A stretch of 64,000 nucleotides of DNA from Aeromonas sp. RU39B (GTDB lineage: Bacteria; Pseudomonadota; Gammaproteobacteria; Enterobacterales; Aeromonadaceae), in contig NZ_FTMJ01000002.1 in the NCBI RefSeq assembly GCF_900156095.1, positions 248,001-312,000 of the forward strand, given 5' to 3'. Every line of letters begins with the position of its first letter. Position 1 is the stretch's first letter. Position numbers and translations under genes: made by a program. Positions 1 to 9,015 of the stretch are shown here, in pieces. The notes below the pieces were generated by a model. It was not told the origin of the DNA, made no database searches, and saw only the letters and a list, made by a program, of their open reading frames with translations.

Positions 1-462
1 CACATAGCCGGCCTGTGCCAGACGTTGACGCAGTCCTTGCAAGGAGAGTCGCTGCCCTTGCTTTAACTGCAGACTAAACCGGTCGAGATAACTGCGAGGC
101 GGGCAGCGCAGCATCAGGGTGGTGATCGGGACAATCACCACGCCCCGGCACATCGATGGCAGCTGATACAGCGTCTCAAGGCGCTGGGACAAGATGTCCT
201 GGTGCGGCGAAAAGGTGTCGTAGGGCAGGGTTTCCCAGTCGGGGAACAGCAGCACAGGGATGTCATGCTCGGCGAGCAAATAGCCGATTTCCTGCTCAAG
301 GCGCAGGGCGGTTGGGGTATCTGCCGTTACCAGCAGAATTGGGCTTTCATGGCGCTCGGCCAGCGTGGCAACGGCTAAGGCATGGGTGCTACCAATCAGG
401 CCACCGAGCGTTAATTTGAAGCCGGCGCGCTGTGGCAGCGCCGGTAAAGTCAATACAGTCAT
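1..462 (-). CDS. mfd: Transcription-repair coupling factor Mfd, N-terminal part (gene runs off the left edge)
   Basis: Reading leftwards from an ATG at 462, the frame stays open to base 1 and gives 154 residues. They align from memory with the start of E. coli Mfd, including the stretches DWETLPYD, FSPHQDI and LYQLP of the UvrB-like N-terminal domain. Mfd is a cytoplasmic ATP-driven translocase that removes stalled RNA polymerase and recruits UvrA. Only the UvrB-homology part is visible; the RNA polymerase-interaction and helicase domains lie outside the window. The gene starts 9 bases after the stop of the PilZ-like gene, so the two are probably co-transcribed. The small forward-strand open frame here is a shadow. 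Confidence 0.93.
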   Translation of the reverse strand, partial: MTVLTLPALPQRAGFKLTLGGLIGSTHALAVATLAERHESPILLVTADTPTALRLEQEIGYLLAEHDIPVLLFPDWETLPYDTFSPHQDILSQRLETLYQLPSMCRGVVIVPITTLMLRCPPRSYLDRFSLQLKQGQRLSLQGLRQRLAQAGYV

Positions 463-471
463 GGGGTCGTA

Positions 472-1053
472 TCAGAGGTTGCGTTCGCGCTCGGCGGCGC
501 GTTGTTTAAGCTGATGGGATTGGATGTGCAAGGTAGCTCGCACCAGCAGTTCGCGGTCTTCATCACGCAGCTGGGCATAATCGAGCACCACATGGTGGCC
601 ATGCTGGCCCTGGGTCACTTCGCGCACCTTGCCATAGCAATAAATGGCGGCAGCCTCTTCGCGCAGGAAGATTTTCAGGCGCACCAGTTGACCAGCCTTG
701 GGGGGCTCGCCGTGGCCGCTGTGCGGAAACAGGTAGTGCAATTCGCCGGCGCCGATGCGCAGGGTATAGAAGCGGTGCTCTGCATGATCTTGCGCCGCCA
801 GCACATAGCCCATGATGAGATCGATTTTGCGCGACTGCTGGTTGATGATTTCAATAATGTCTTGCAGGGAGTCGTTACCCTGATGACGGATCATCCGGCT
901 GGTGTTGAGATCGATAGAAGAGATGGCCGATGCCACGCGAAACGGCTCCGGCATCTCGGCCTCGAGCTCGGTGAGGGATGGCAGATGGCCATTCTCGACC
1001 GGTATCACATTGACCGGCAGTGAATGAACAATGCTGAAGAACTCTTCCTGCAT
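472..1053 (-). CDS. PilZ-like domain protein upstream of mfd
   Basis: A 193-residue cytoplasmic protein with no signal peptide or membrane segment. The N-terminal half is helical (LQDIIEIINQQSRKIDLIMG). The C-terminal half looks like a PilZ beta-barrel, with a run of strands around YCYGKVREV and VVLDY followed by the DREL-RA-H-Q pattern common at the end of PilZ domains. The c-di-GMP signature RxxxR is not visible, and no clear D/N-x-S-x-x-G motif is present, so ligand binding is doubtful. Vibrio and Shewanella carry similar PilZ-type genes beside mfd and lolCDE, from memory. It precedes mfd by 9 bases and is divergent from lolC. Its role is unknown; assignment to the fold is an inference from pattern. 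Confidence 0.72.
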   Translation of the reverse strand: MQEEFFSIVHSLPVNVIPVENGHLPSLTELEAEMPEPFRVASAISSIDLNTSRMIRHQGNDSLQDIIEIINQQSRKIDLIMGYVLAAQDHAEHRFYTLRIGAGELHYLFPHSGHGEPPKAGQLVRLKIFLREEAAAIYCYGKVREVTQGQHGHHVVLDYAQLRDEDRELLVRATLHIQSHQLKQRAAERERNL

Positions 1054-1128
1054 GATGGCGATCCCTTGTTGTCATGGTCGGTTTACCTTTATTATCCGGT
1101 ATCTTATTTTCTTGGCAACGGCAGATCC

Positions 1129-2364
1129 TTGAAGACCGGACTTTTTCAGCCACTTGCGCTGGCTATTGGCCTTCGCTACGCGGGGTCGCGACGCAGCAAC
1201 CGCTTCGTATCCTTTATCTCTCTTTTCTCCACTTTCGGTATCGCCATCGGCGTGGCGGCGCTGATCGTTGTCATTTCGGTGATGAACGGTTTTGAAGGCC
1301 AGCTCAAGGGGCGCATTCTCGGGGTGATCCCGCAGGTGATCGTCACCGATGCTCACTCCCGTCTGGCGCCTGATCCCCAACTGGTCGAGCGGTTGGCCGC
1401 CTTGCCGCATGTGCAGGCGGTTGCGCCCATGCTGGCGACCGAGGGCATGCTGCAAAGCCCCGGACAGCTGACCGGGGTGGCGGTTCAAGGCATTGATCCG
1501 GCGCACTGGCCCTCTGATGATCTGCTGCACCGGCAGATGCTGGTGGGCGATCTGGCCGGTTTGCAAGCTGGTGCCTATCGCATTGTGCTGGGGCAGGGCA
1601 TTGCCCGTAATCTCGGCGTTGGTGTCGGCGATCAGGTGCGCCTGATGCTCACCGAGGGGAGCCGTTATACGCCGTTTGGCCGGATCCCGGCCCAGCGCCT
1701 TTTCACGGTGAGCGGCATCTTTGGGGTGGGCGCGGATGTGGATAACCAGATAGCACTGGTGCATCTGGCCGACGCCCAGCGTCTGCTGCGACTGCCTGCC
1801 GCTCAGGTGGGTGGATTGCGACTGTGGCTGGATGATGCGTTCGCCGTCGATGACGTGGTGAGCCAACCGCTGCCGAAGGGGCTGGTGTGGCAGGATTGGC
1901 GCCGCGAGCGCGGTGAATTGTTCCAGGCGGTGGCGATGGAAAAACGGATGATGGGGCTGATGCTGGTGCTCATCATTGCTGTCGCCACCTTCAATATTTT
2001 GTCGGCGCTGGTGATGGTGGTCAGCGACAAAGAGAGCGAGGTGGCAATTTTGCGCACCATGGGCATGACCGAGTCGGCGGTGGTTCGCATCTTTATGGTG
2101 CTGGGCGCGTCGAGCGGCGTGATCGGCGCGATCGCTGGTGCAGCGGTCGGACTGCTGCTCACCTACGGCATTAACCCCATGCTCAATGCCATTGGTTTGA
2201 ACCTCTATATGGCGGCCGGTGGCAGTGGGTTGCCGGTGATTGTCTCGCCGCTGCAAGTGGTGGTGATCCTGCTTGGGGCCGTGCTGCTTAGTTTCAGCGC
2301 TACCCTCTATCCTGCAGCACGTGCAGCCCGCGTGCGTCCGGCCCAGGCCCTGCGTTATGAATAA
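1129..2364 (+). CDS. lolC: Lipoprotein-releasing ABC transporter permease LolC
   Basis: Inner-membrane subunit of LolCDE, which extracts outer-membrane lipoproteins and passes them to LolA. The protein has the MacB/FtsX layout: one N-terminal membrane helix ([20 protein letters not shown]), a large periplasmic domain, then three helices at the C-terminus ending in [17 protein letters not shown]. The open frame extends back to 1024, but that start would overlap the divergent PilZ-like gene. A TTG at 1129 gives [17 protein letters not shown], which matches the family N-terminus, and 411 residues (E. coli about 399). TTG is therefore my preferred start, although its ribosome site is weak. lolD follows directly. 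Confidence 0.88.
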   Translation: MKTGLFQPLALAIGLRYAGSRRSNRFVSFISLFSTFGIAIGVAALIVVISVMNGFEGQLKGRILGVIPQVIVTDAHSRLAPDPQLVERLAALPHVQAVAPMLATEGMLQSPGQLTGVAVQGIDPAHWPSDDLLHRQMLVGDLAGLQAGAYRIVLGQGIARNLGVGVGDQVRLMLTEGSRYTPFGRIPAQRLFTVSGIFGVGADVDNQIALVHLADAQRLLRLPAAQVGGLRLWLDDAFAVDDVVSQPLPKGLVWQDWRRERGELFQAVAMEKRMMGLMLVLIIAVATFNILSALVMVVSDKESEVAILRTMGMTESAVVRIFMVLGASSGVIGAIAGAAVGLLLTYGINPMLNAIGLNLYMAAGGSGLPVIVSPLQVVVILLGAVLLSFSATLYPAARAARVRPAQALRYE

Positions 2365-2407
2365 TATGAACGAATCGTTGAACCCTTCGTCTGATGAGAG
2401 AGCAAGC

Positions 2408-3097
2408 ATGTCGATGAACAAACCGTTGCTGGAGTGCCGCAGCATTACCCATGTCTATCAGGAGGGTAAGCTGGAAACGCCGGTACTGCGCGGGGTGGAT
2501 CTGTCGGTCTATACCGGTGAGATGCTGGCCGTGGTCGGCAGCTCGGGCTCGGGCAAATCGACGCTGCTGCACCTGTTGGGCGCGCTCGACACCCCCAGCG
2601 ACGGTAAGGTGCTCTATCGCGGCGAAGATATCCATCATTGGGACAGCCGCAAGCAGGCGCTGTTTCGTAACCGTGAGCTCGGCTTTGTCTACCAGTTCCA
2701 CCATCTGCTCTCTGAGTTCAGCGCGCTGGAAAATGCGGCCATGCCGCTGCTTATTGGCGGGGCGTCAGTCGCCGATGCCAGTGAAAAGGCGGCAGCCATG
2801 CTGGCGAGGGTCGGACTTTCTCATCGCCTGAACCACCGGCCGTCTGAGCTCTCGGGTGGTGAGCGTCAACGGGTCGCCATCGCGCGGGCGCTGGTCGGGG
2901 ATCCCAGCCTGGTGCTGGCCGATGAGCCGACCGGAAATCTCGATCACGCCAGTGCCCTGAGCGTGTATGAGCTATTGTGCGAGTTAAACCGTGAGCTTGG
3001 CACCGCCTTTGTGGTGGTGACCCACGATCTCAACCTGGCGGCCAAGCTGCATCGCCGCGTGACGCTGGTCAGCGGACAGATGGCTGAGGTGGCCTGA
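2408..3097 (+). CDS. lolD: Lipoprotein-releasing system ATP-binding protein LolD
   Basis: ABC ATPase that powers LolC/LolE. Walker A (GSSGSGKS), the signature [15 protein letters not shown] and Walker B ([12 protein letters not shown]) are all present, as is the YQFHHLL segment typical of LolD. I chose ATG 2408 (MSMNKPLLE) because it aligns with the E. coli N-terminus and has a purine-rich GAGAG upstream. In-frame ATGs at 2357 and 2366 would add up to 17 residues and make an overlap with lolC. The product is 229 residues (E. coli 233). The gene ends in a TGATG overlap with lolE, which suggests translational coupling. Confidence 0.92.
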   Translation: MSMNKPLLECRSITHVYQEGKLETPVLRGVDLSVYTGEMLAVVGSSGSGKSTLLHLLGALDTPSDGKVLYRGEDIHHWDSRKQALFRNRELGFVYQFHHLLSEFSALENAAMPLLIGGASVADASEKAAAMLARVGLSHRLNHRPSELSGGERQRVAIARALVGDPSLVLADEPTGNLDHASALSVYELLCELNRELGTAFVVVTHDLNLAAKLHRRVTLVSGQMAEVA

Positions 3098-4338
3098 TGT
3101 TCAAGCCACTGCCTCTGTTTCTGGGCCTGCGCTACAGCCGCTCGCGCCAGCGTAACGGTTTTATCTCCTTTATTTCGGCGTCGTCGCTCATTGGTATTGC
3201 ACTGGGGGTGATGGCGCTGATCCTCGGGCTCTCGGCCATGAACGGCTTTGAGCGTGAGCTTAAAAACCGGGTGCTGACCGTGATCCCGCAAGGGGAGCTC
3301 GACGCGGTCGAAACGCCGATGCAAAACTGGCCCAAGCTTAAACAACTGCTGTTAGAGCAGCCTGGCGTCACTGCCGTGAGCCCGGTCATTCGTATTAACG
3401 GCCTGCTCGAAAGCGGTGCACATCTTAAAGGCGTGCAACTGCGCGCCATTGAGCCCAGTGATGAGGAGAACATCTCCGACGCTGACAACTACATGACCGG
3501 CAAGGGGTTTCATGAGCTCAAACCCGGTGAAAAAGGGGTCATTCTGGGCAAGGCGATCGCCGATAAACTGGGCCTCAAGATCGGCGACTCAGTCGGCTTG
3601 TTGATGCCGTCGAGCACTGACGGTGATGGTCTTAAACAGCCGCGCCGCGAGCTGCTCAAGGTGGTCGGTCTGCTTGAGATCGGTGGTCAGCTCGATGGGC
3701 TGCTCGGATTTATGCATCTGGAAGATGCTCAGGCGATGACCGAGATGGGGAGCGCTATCAGCGGCTTTAGCCTCAAGGTCAGCGATGTATTTCGTGCTCA
3801 ATCCATTACGGTGGAAGCGGCGCGCCACTTCCCTCACCACGTCTATATCCGCAGTTGGATGAACACCCAAGGGTACCTTTATCAGGATATCCAGATGGTG
3901 CGTACCGTGATGGTGGTGGTGATGCTGATGGTCGTTGCGGTCGCCTGCTTTAACATCGTCTCGACCCTGGTGATGTCGGTTAATGAGAAGCGTGGTGAGA
4001 TAGCCATCCTCAAAACCATGGGGGCGAGCCCGGGACAGATCCGGCTCACCTTTGTTATTCAGGGGATGGTGAACGGGGTACTCGGCGCGCTGCTGGGCGG
4101 CCTGCTGGGAGGCGTCTTGTCAGCCTACTTGACGCCGTTGATGGCGGGGTTAGAGCGTCTGATTGGCCATCGCTTCCTTAATCCGGAAGTCTACTTTATC
4201 GATTTCTTACCGACAGAGCTGCATGCCAGCGATCTGCTCATGGTGGTGGGCGCTGCGATAGTGATGAGCCTGCTGGCGACCCTCTATCCGGCCTGGCGCG
4301 CCAGTGGCCTTATTCCTGCGCGGGAGCTGGGGCGCTAA
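3097..4338 (+). CDS. lolE: Lipoprotein-releasing ABC transporter permease LolE
   Basis: A 413-residue second permease of LolCDE and a paralogue of LolC in the same operon. It begins [22 protein letters not shown], with the first membrane helix at about residues 25-48 and three more helices near the C-terminus after the periplasmic domain (TVMVVVMLMVVAVACFNIV and onwards). It ends PAWRASGLIPARELGR. LolE is the subunit that contacts the lipoprotein substrate in E. coli. Its ATG overlaps the lolD stop by one base. A hairpin with a T-run at 4367-4396 closes the operon. Confidence 0.94.
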   Translation: MFKPLPLFLGLRYSRSRQRNGFISFISASSLIGIALGVMALILGLSAMNGFERELKNRVLTVIPQGELDAVETPMQNWPKLKQLLLEQPGVTAVSPVIRINGLLESGAHLKGVQLRAIEPSDEENISDADNYMTGKGFHELKPGEKGVILGKAIADKLGLKIGDSVGLLMPSSTDGDGLKQPRRELLKVVGLLEIGGQLDGLLGFMHLEDAQAMTEMGSAISGFSLKVSDVFRAQSITVEAARHFPHHVYIRSWMNTQGYLYQDIQMVRTVMVVVMLMVVAVACFNIVSTLVMSVNEKRGEIAILKTMGASPGQIRLTFVIQGMVNGVLGALLGGLLGGVLSAYLTPLMAGLERLIGHRFLNPEVYFIDFLPTELHASDLLMVVGAAIVMSLLATLYPAWRASGLIPARELGR

Positions 4339-4366
4339 TTGCCAGTATGCAGGTAAGTAAAAAGAC

Positions 4367-4396
4367 GAGGAGGCAAAGGCCTCCTCTCTCTTTTGG
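4367..4396. terminator. Bidirectional terminator between lolE and yfbR
   Basis: An 8-bp stem (GAGGAGGC/GCCTCCTC) with an AAAG loop at 4367-4386 is followed by TCTCTTTT on the plus strand. The flanking A-run on the left side would serve as the T-run for the leftward transcript. The genes on either side converge here. Confidence 0.8.
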
Positions 4397-4411
4397 TCGA
4401 TAACGCATTTC

Positions 4412-5002
4412 TCAGTGGGGGCTGAGCTCATCGAGAGGCAGGGAGAAGCTTGGCACGAAGGTGTCGATAAAGTAGCGGATCGTCGGTGTCATGCGCTGTG
4501 TCAGCATCTCTTCCAGACGCTTTCGCGCCGGCTCGAATTCCCGGTTACCGGCCGCGAGCTCTTCAAGACACTTGGTGTAGGCACACAGGGTATCGGCATC
4601 TTTCACCACACTGGCGAGCTTGGTATCGGCTGAGCCTGAGTCGAGCAGGGGGCGATAATCCTCTTTTAACTCAACAGGAAGCAAATCCAGCAGGCGCTGC
4701 TCGGCGGCCAGCTCGATCTTTTTGTATTCGCGGGCAATCTCGGGATTGTGGTATTTGACCGGGGTCGGCAGATCGCCGGTCAGCACTTCACTGGCGTCAT
4801 GAAACAGGGCCATGACGGCGGCTCTGTCGGCATCAAGTTCACCACCGAACAGGCGATTGCTGATCACCGATAGCGCATGGGCCACCATGGCCACCTGCAG
4901 GCTGTGCTCGGCGATATTCTCGGACTGGATATTACGCATCAGAGGCCAGCGGTAAATCAGCTTCATGCGTGCCAGATTGGCAAAAAAATGACTGGGGATC
5001 AT
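4412..5002 (-). CDS. yfbR: 5'-deoxynucleotidase YfbR (HD domain)
   Basis: A 196-residue cytoplasmic phosphohydrolase that removes the 5' phosphate from deoxyribonucleoside monophosphates, feeding nucleotide pool balance. The metal-binding HD-domain residues are in place: His33 in AEHSLQVA, His68-Asp69 in ALFHDASE, and Asp137 in VVKDAD. Length and sequence agree with the E. coli enzyme (199 residues). The gene stands alone, convergent with lolE. No clear regulatory site was seen upstream. Confidence 0.93.
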   Translation of the reverse strand: MIPSHFFANLARMKLIYRWPLMRNIQSENIAEHSLQVAMVAHALSVISNRLFGGELDADRAAVMALFHDASEVLTGDLPTPVKYHNPEIAREYKKIELAAEQRLLDLLPVELKEDYRPLLDSGSADTKLASVVKDADTLCAYTKCLEELAAGNREFEPARKRLEEMLTQRMTPTIRYFIDTFVPSFSLPLDELSPH

Positions 5003-5054
5003 GAGGATATCCTGACTGCAAGTGATGCAGCCACCTTACACGTCCCGCTCAAGC

Positions 5055-5087
5055 GTGAAAAGATGCAAAGGGCAGGCGAGCCTGCCC
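5055..5087 (-). terminator. Terminator after yccF
   Basis: Hairpin GGGCAGG/CCTGCCC at 5070-5087, read leftwards, is followed by a short T-run (the complement of GAAAAG). It lies just beyond the yccF stop at 5097. Confidence 0.65.
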
Positions 5088-5096
5088 GAATAGGGT

Positions 5097-5531
5097 TTAG
5101 CGGATATATTGACCGCTTTCGACCTCGTGCTTGGTCACTACGGTTTGACCAATCGGGGCGATACTGGCGATGGCCAGCTTAAGGTGCTGGATGCCAAACG
5201 GAATGCCGACAATGGTGACAAAGCAGGCCAATGCCGAGGCCAAGTGACCTGCCGCCAGCCAAATGCCGATGACGACGAACCAGAGAATATTGCCAACCAC
5301 ACCCCAAAAGCCGGTGCCCACGTCACTGCGGCCGGTGAAGTAACGACGGTTGACGGTGGTTTTGCCAAAAGGGAAGAAGGTAAAGGTTCCGAGCATGAAG
5401 CAGGCACGTCCCCACGGAATACCGATCAGGGAGATGAAACAGATCAAGCCTGCAACCCACCAGGCCAGCCCCATAATGACGCCACCCAGTACGAACCACA
5501 GCAGGTTGAAGAGAAAACGCAACACACCCAT
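5097..5531 (-). CDS. yccF: YccF-family inner membrane protein
   Basis: A 144-residue membrane protein with two repeated hydrophobic modules, each ending in a short Ile-Gly-Ile-Pro element (SLIGIPWGRACF and TIVGIPFGIQHL). This internal duplication is characteristic of the YccF domain family. The open frame continues to 5642, but ATG 5531 (MGVLRFLFNLLWF) has a good GGAGT ribosome site and matches the family N-terminus. The biochemical function of YccF is not established. It lies between yfbR and minE, in its own transcription unit. Confidence 0.85.
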   Translation of the reverse strand: MGVLRFLFNLLWFVLGGVIMGLAWWVAGLICFISLIGIPWGRACFMLGTFTFFPFGKTTVNRRYFTGRSDVGTGFWGVVGNILWFVVIGIWLAAGHLASALACFVTIVGIPFGIQHLKLAIASIAPIGQTVVTKHEVESGQYIR

Positions 5532-5623
5532 GAACGACTCCTTGCTTGATAGAGTGCACACATTAGCCAGCTCATCGGCGTGTGGCAACCAAAAAGGCGC
5601 TGGGAGGTGTAAGGGATACGTAA

Positions 5624-5652
5624 AACCTGATCTGCGCGTCACAGATCAGGTT
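5624..5652 (-). terminator. Terminator after minE
   Basis: A perfect 11-bp inverted repeat (AACCTGATCTG/CAGATCAGGTT) with a 7-base loop lies 19 bases past the minE stop. Read leftwards it is followed by TTTTACG. It is a reasonable intrinsic terminator for the minCDE transcript. Confidence 0.7.
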
Positions 5653-5670
5653 CTCATAAGACAGGAAATG

Positions 5671-5931
5671 TCACTTTTTGTCGTCGAACGTGATGTTCAA
5701 CTCAAGCACTGACAGCTCGTCACTCTTTTTGTCCATCTGAACCGTGACCTTCTCCGGATCGATGGATACGTATTTACGGATCACATCGAGAATGTCCTGT
5801 TTCAGCTGGGGCAGATAGTCAGGGCCGCCGCGAGACGTGCGCTCGTGGGCCACGATGATCTGCAGACGCTCCTTGGCCAGTTGTGCGGTGTTCTGCTTCT
5901 TGTTGGAACGGAAATAATCCAATAATGACAT
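5671..5931 (-). CDS. minE: Cell division topological specificity factor MinE
   Basis: An 86-residue protein that stimulates MinD ATPase and drives pole-to-pole Min oscillation. The N-terminal amphipathic segment ([12 protein letters not shown]) for membrane contact is followed by the anti-MinCD helix ([16 protein letters not shown]) and the dimerising C-terminal domain ([14 protein letters not shown]). Last gene of the minCDE operon, 2 bases after the minD stop. Confidence 0.97.
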   Translation of the reverse strand: MSLLDYFRSNKKQNTAQLAKERLQIIVAHERTSRGGPDYLPQLKQDILDVIRKYVSIDPEKVTVQMDKKSDELSVLELNITFDDKK

Positions 5932-5933
5932 GT

Positions 5934-6746
5934 TTAACTCCCGAACAATCGGCTAAAGAAGCCTTTCTTCTCTTCCTCGAGGAAACGAAACTCCTTGGTT
6001 TCACCCAGCAGGCGGGAAACCGCATCATCATAGGCACCGCCGGCATCTGATTCCTTGTCAAGGATCACCGGCTCGCCGGAGTTGGAGGCGCGCAGCACCG
6101 CCTGGGATTCCGGGATTACGCCAAGCAGCGGAATAGCCAGGATCTCCTGAACATCCTGCACACTCAGCATGTCGCCACGGTTGACGCGGCTTGGGCAGTA
6201 GCGGGTCAGCAGCAGGTGCTCTTTGATAGGCTCTTCACCACGTTCTGCACGGCGTGACTTGGAGGCCAGGATACCGAGGATACGATCAGAGTCACGCACC
6301 GAAGAGACTTCCGGGTTGGTGGTGACAATCGCTTCATCGGCAAAATAGAGGGCCATCAGCGCCCCGGTTTCAATCCCGGCTGGCGAGTCGCAGACGATGT
6401 ACTCATATCCCATCTCGGCGAGTTGGTTGAGCACCTTCTCCACCCCTTCACGGGTGAGGGCATCTTTGTCACGGGTCTGAGAAGCCGGCAGGATCGCGAG
6501 ATTTTCCACCCGCTTGTCTTTGATCAGCGCCTGATTGAGGTTAGCTTCGCCATTGATGACATTGACGAAGTCATACACCACCCGACGCTCGCAGCCCATG
6601 ATGAGGTCTAGGTTCCGCAAACCGATATCGAAATCAATGACGACGGTTTTGTGACCACGTTGTGCCAGGCCGGTACTGAGTGCCGCACTGGTGGTGGTCT
6701 TGCCGACGCCGCCTTTACCTGACGTTACGACGATGATTCGCGCCAT
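5934..6746 (-). CDS. minD: Septum-site-determining ATPase MinD
   Basis: A 270-residue deviant-Walker-A ATPase that binds the membrane as a dimer, recruits MinC to block FtsZ and is released by MinE. The deviant Walker A motif KGGVGKTT is at about residues 10-17 and the switch segment CDSPAGIE follows. The C-terminal amphipathic membrane-targeting helix ([11 protein letters not shown]) is intact. Length matches E. coli MinD exactly. It sits between minC and minE in the usual order. Confidence 0.98.
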   Translation of the reverse strand: MARIIVVTSGKGGVGKTTTSAALSTGLAQRGHKTVVIDFDIGLRNLDLIMGCERRVVYDFVNVINGEANLNQALIKDKRVENLAILPASQTRDKDALTREGVEKVLNQLAEMGYEYIVCDSPAGIETGALMALYFADEAIVTTNPEVSSVRDSDRILGILASKSRRAERGEEPIKEHLLLTRYCPSRVNRGDMLSVQDVQEILAIPLLGVIPESQAVLRASNSGEPVILDKESDAGGAYDDAVSRLLGETKEFRFLEEEKKGFFSRLFGS

Positions 6747-6764
6747 TCTCGCTTCCTTGTCACT

Positions 6765-7460
6765 CTATTTGATGCTGTCTATACGAAGTTGTTCATTGTC
6801 GAGCCGGACATGGACCGGTCTCAGGATCAGCCCTGGTGGCAGTGCATCACTCAGCTGGAACGTGCCGGCGATGGAGAGCAGCTCTGCTGCCAGTTGCTGA
6901 CAATAAATTCGTGCCTGCTGATTGCCACGAGCCCCAGCGAGGGCCCGGCCACGCAGAGTACCATATATGTGGATGCTGTCATCGGCGATCACCTCTGCCC
7001 CCGGGCTCACCGAGCCAAGCACGACCAGCGAGGTACCAGCGGCATAGATCTGTTGTCCGGATCGAACCGGCCCCACATGAACACGGGTCGGGACGAGGGG
7101 AGGAGGCTCTGTCGCTTTGACGGACTTGCTTGGAAGGACTTCTGTACGCTTGCCTTTGCCTGAGGTCATCACGGCAATGCCAGCAGTTTTGGCCGCAATT
7201 TTCATGGCCTCACTGCTAGCTCCAGTGATACCGACCAGAATAAACTCTTCTGCTTCAATCAGTTCACGTAGCTGTGCAAAATCGGGCACGCTCTCCAGTT
7301 TCTCTACATTGAGCACCAGTGGGGCGCAATTGAAAAAGTGGGGAGCCTGGGCCACCTTGCTTGCCAGTAACTGGCGAATGTTATCCGGGTGGGCATCGGT
7401 GATGTGCAGTACCGACAGGGTAAAGGTTGCGCCTTTAATCTCGTTTTCATGTTCGGCCAT
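6765..7460 (-). CDS. minC: Septum-site-determining protein MinC
   Basis: A 231-residue FtsZ polymerisation inhibitor. The N-terminal FtsZ-binding domain runs to about residue 105. A basic linker follows, then the C-terminal beta-helix (GQQIYAAGTSLVVLGSV, GAEVIADDSIHIYGTLRGRALAG) that dimerises and binds MinD. A GGGG ribosome site precedes ATG 7460. First gene of minCDE, transcribed away from ycgL across a shared 106-base promoter region. Confidence 0.96.
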   Translation of the reverse strand: MAEHENEIKGATFTLSVLHITDAHPDNIRQLLASKVAQAPHFFNCAPLVLNVEKLESVPDFAQLRELIEAEEFILVGITGASSEAMKIAAKTAGIAVMTSGKGKRTEVLPSKSVKATEPPPLVPTRVHVGPVRSGQQIYAAGTSLVVLGSVSPGAEVIADDSIHIYGTLRGRALAGARGNQQARIYCQQLAAELLSIAGTFQLSDALPPGLILRPVHVRLDNEQLRIDSIK

Positions 7461-7490
7461 GAATCATCCCCGATCCAGCAAGGCAATCCG

Positions 7491-7537
7491 TTATTGTTAT
7501 TGACAGTCCGATGGTATAATTAGCCTCCATCAGAGGC
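7491..7537 (+). promoter_or_regulatory. Extended -10 promoter for ycgL-ycgN with a small inverted repeat at the start of the transcript
   Basis: TATAAT at 7515-7520 is preceded by TGG, an extended -10. The -35 region at the right distance (about 7491-7497) is weak. A tempting TTGACA at 7500-7505 is only 9 bases from the -10 and cannot pair with it. GCCTC-CATCA-GAGGC at 7523-7537 forms an inverted repeat just after the predicted start. The minC promoter must lie in the same 106 bases but is not clear. Confidence 0.55.
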
Positions 7538-7566
7538 AATCAACCGCACGGATTATATCAAGTTAC

Positions 7567-7854
7567 ATGTTGTGTGCAGTCTATAAAAGTCGCAAAAAAT
7601 CCGACACATATCTCTTTATCGAGCGCAGAGAGGACTTTTCCTCGGTACCCGAGCCGTTGCTGACTGCATTTGGTCGTCCGCAGTTGGTGATGATGGTGAA
7701 ACTCGATGAGCAAAAACCGCTGGCATTTTCCGATGTGGCCAAGGTGAAACAAGCCCTTAAGGCGCAGGGATTCTATTTGCAGATGCCCCCGGCGCAGACC
7801 AATTTGCTCGATGAACACAAAGCCTTTTTAAAGAGCCAGAGTGAGCCGTCATGA
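7567..7854 (+). CDS. ycgL: YcgL domain protein
   Basis: A 95-residue small cytoplasmic protein of the YcgL family. It begins [19 protein letters not shown] and carries the conserved LPPPxxNLL-type tail, seen here as [13 protein letters not shown]. The fold is known from structural genomics, but no biochemical role is established. The stop overlaps the start of ycgN (ATGA), so the two genes are translationally coupled. It is divergent from minC, as in many gammaproteobacteria. Confidence 0.9.
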   Translation: MLCAVYKSRKKSDTYLFIERREDFSSVPEPLLTAFGRPQLVMMVKLDEQKPLAFSDVAKVKQALKAQGFYLQMPPAQTNLLDEHKAFLKSQSEPS

Positions 7855-8288
7855 TCCCAACACCTTTCTGGCAGGAGAAAAGCCTGCAGCAGATGAGTGC
7901 AGGCGAATGGGAGTCGCTGTGTGATGGTTGCGGCAAATGTTGTCTTAACAAGCTAATCGACGAAGATACTGAAGAGCTTATTTTTACCAACGTAGCCTGT
8001 AATCTGCTCAATACCCGCACCTGCCAGTGCTCGGATTATGCCAATCGCTTTAGCAAAGAGCCTGATTGCCTGCAGATCACGGTCGACAAGATTGATGAGT
8101 ACCACTGGTTGCCCTCGACCTGTGCCTATCGCTTACTGGCAGAGGGTAAAGCGCTGCCCGAATGGCACCCCCTGTTAACCGGCAGTGCCTCAGCCATGCA
8201 CAAGGCGGGGCAATCGGTACGTGGCAAAGTGGTGCACGAAGATGAAGCGGGTGATTGGGAAGATCACATTATCTTCTGGGCCAGCTGA
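7851..8288 (+). CDS. ycgN: YcgN/YkgJ-family cysteine cluster protein
   Basis: A 145-residue cytoplasmic protein with a cysteine-rich cluster, [12 protein letters not shown] near residues 24-35, plus further cysteines in NVACN, TCQCSDY and DCLQIT. This is the UPF0153/YkgJ zinc- or iron-binding pattern. The function is unproven. It is coupled to ycgL by a 4-base overlap and followed by a strong bidirectional hairpin. Confidence 0.9.
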   Translation: MIPTPFWQEKSLQQMSAGEWESLCDGCGKCCLNKLIDEDTEELIFTNVACNLLNTRTCQCSDYANRFSKEPDCLQITVDKIDEYHWLPSTCAYRLLAEGKALPEWHPLLTGSASAMHKAGQSVRGKVVHEDEAGDWEDHIIFWAS

Positions 8289-8314
8289 TCACATCACAAC
8301 TCATCATTATCTCA

Positions 8315-8350
8315 AATAAACACGGAGCCGCAGCAGGCTCCGTGTTTATT
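8315..8350. terminator. Bidirectional terminator between ycgN and dsbB
   Basis: A perfect 15-bp stem (AATAAACACGGAGCC and its complement) with the 6-base loop GCAGCA. The A/T-rich base of the stem supplies the U-tract in either direction. The flanking genes converge. Confidence 0.85.
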
Positions 8351-8362
8351 GGTGGCAAAGAG

Positions 8363-8884
8363 TTACTGGCAGCAGCGACCCTTGACCAGATTGCCAACGG
8401 CCACCACCAGAAATACCAGCAGGTAGGCCGCAAAGCAGCCGACCAACCACTGCGGCATGGAGAGGTTCAAGAACTGCCAAGTGATCTCCGAGCAATCGCC
8501 ATCTGGCATAAACATCCATGGGATCCACTTGTCGAGCGGCAACCAGCTTGGAAAATCGGCGTAAGGGCTGCACACGTTGAACGGCGAGGGATGAAGCTGA
8601 TAGTTGACGTGTTGCAACGCTAGTTGCAGACCGTGGAAGGCGCTATAGCCCCACAGCAGCATGCCACACCAGCGAACAACCTTGCTGCCGGGGTTGCTCA
8701 TGCCAATCAAGCCAGCCACCACGATCCCGAGTACGGCAATGCGCTCATAGATGCACATGACGCACGGATGCAATCCAAGAATATGCTGGAAAAACAGTGC
8801 GCACAGTTCAAGAAACAGTGCAGACCCCGACAGCAGGGCCCACGGCCAGCGCTGAGCGGCCAATCTACGCAAAAACTCAACCAT
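8363..8884 (-). CDS. dsbB: Disulfide bond formation protein DsbB
   Basis: A 173-residue inner-membrane quinone reductase that reoxidises periplasmic DsbA. Four membrane helices are visible. The first catalytic pair is Cys41-Val-Met-Cys44 in the first periplasmic loop. The second pair is the cysteines in FNVCSPY and GDCSE of the second loop. The frame is open to 9073, but ATG 8884 (MVEFLRRLAAQRW) fits the family start. It lies beside nhaB and fadR as in E. coli. Confidence 0.95.
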   Translation of the reverse strand: MVEFLRRLAAQRWPWALLSGSALFLELCALFFQHILGLHPCVMCIYERIAVLGIVVAGLIGMSNPGSKVVRWCGMLLWGYSAFHGLQLALQHVNYQLHPSPFNVCSPYADFPSWLPLDKWIPWMFMPDGDCSEITWQFLNLSMPQWLVGCFAAYLLVFLVVAVGNLVKGRCCQ

Positions 8885-8976
8885 TGCTGTTGCCTGATAA
8901 ACGGTGAAACTACGAGGCATTAGAGCAGAGCGCCTTGGCAAAGAAAAGAGGTATGCTCCATGGCCTTGTCTTTTAA

Positions 8977-9001
8977 AGAAAAAGGCCGCCAGAGGGCGGC
9001 C
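8977..9001 (-). terminator. Terminator after nhaB
   Basis: GGCCGCC-AGAG-GGCGGCC at 8984-9001, read leftwards, is followed by TTTTTC. It lies 14 bases beyond the nhaB stop. Confidence 0.85.
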
Positions 9002-9015
9002 AAAACCAGCGGAAT

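Noticed and set aside
156-419. Forward frame of 87 residues at the left edge
   Set aside because: It lies antisense within mfd, whose leftward translation is clearly conserved.
1072-2445. A 457-residue open frame antisense to lolC
   Set aside because: His-rich shadow of a highly conserved gene, overlapping lolC and the start of lolD.
7500-7520. TTGACA and TATAAT between minC and ycgL read as one promoter
   Set aside because: Only 9 bases separate them. The TATAAT is better explained as an extended -10.
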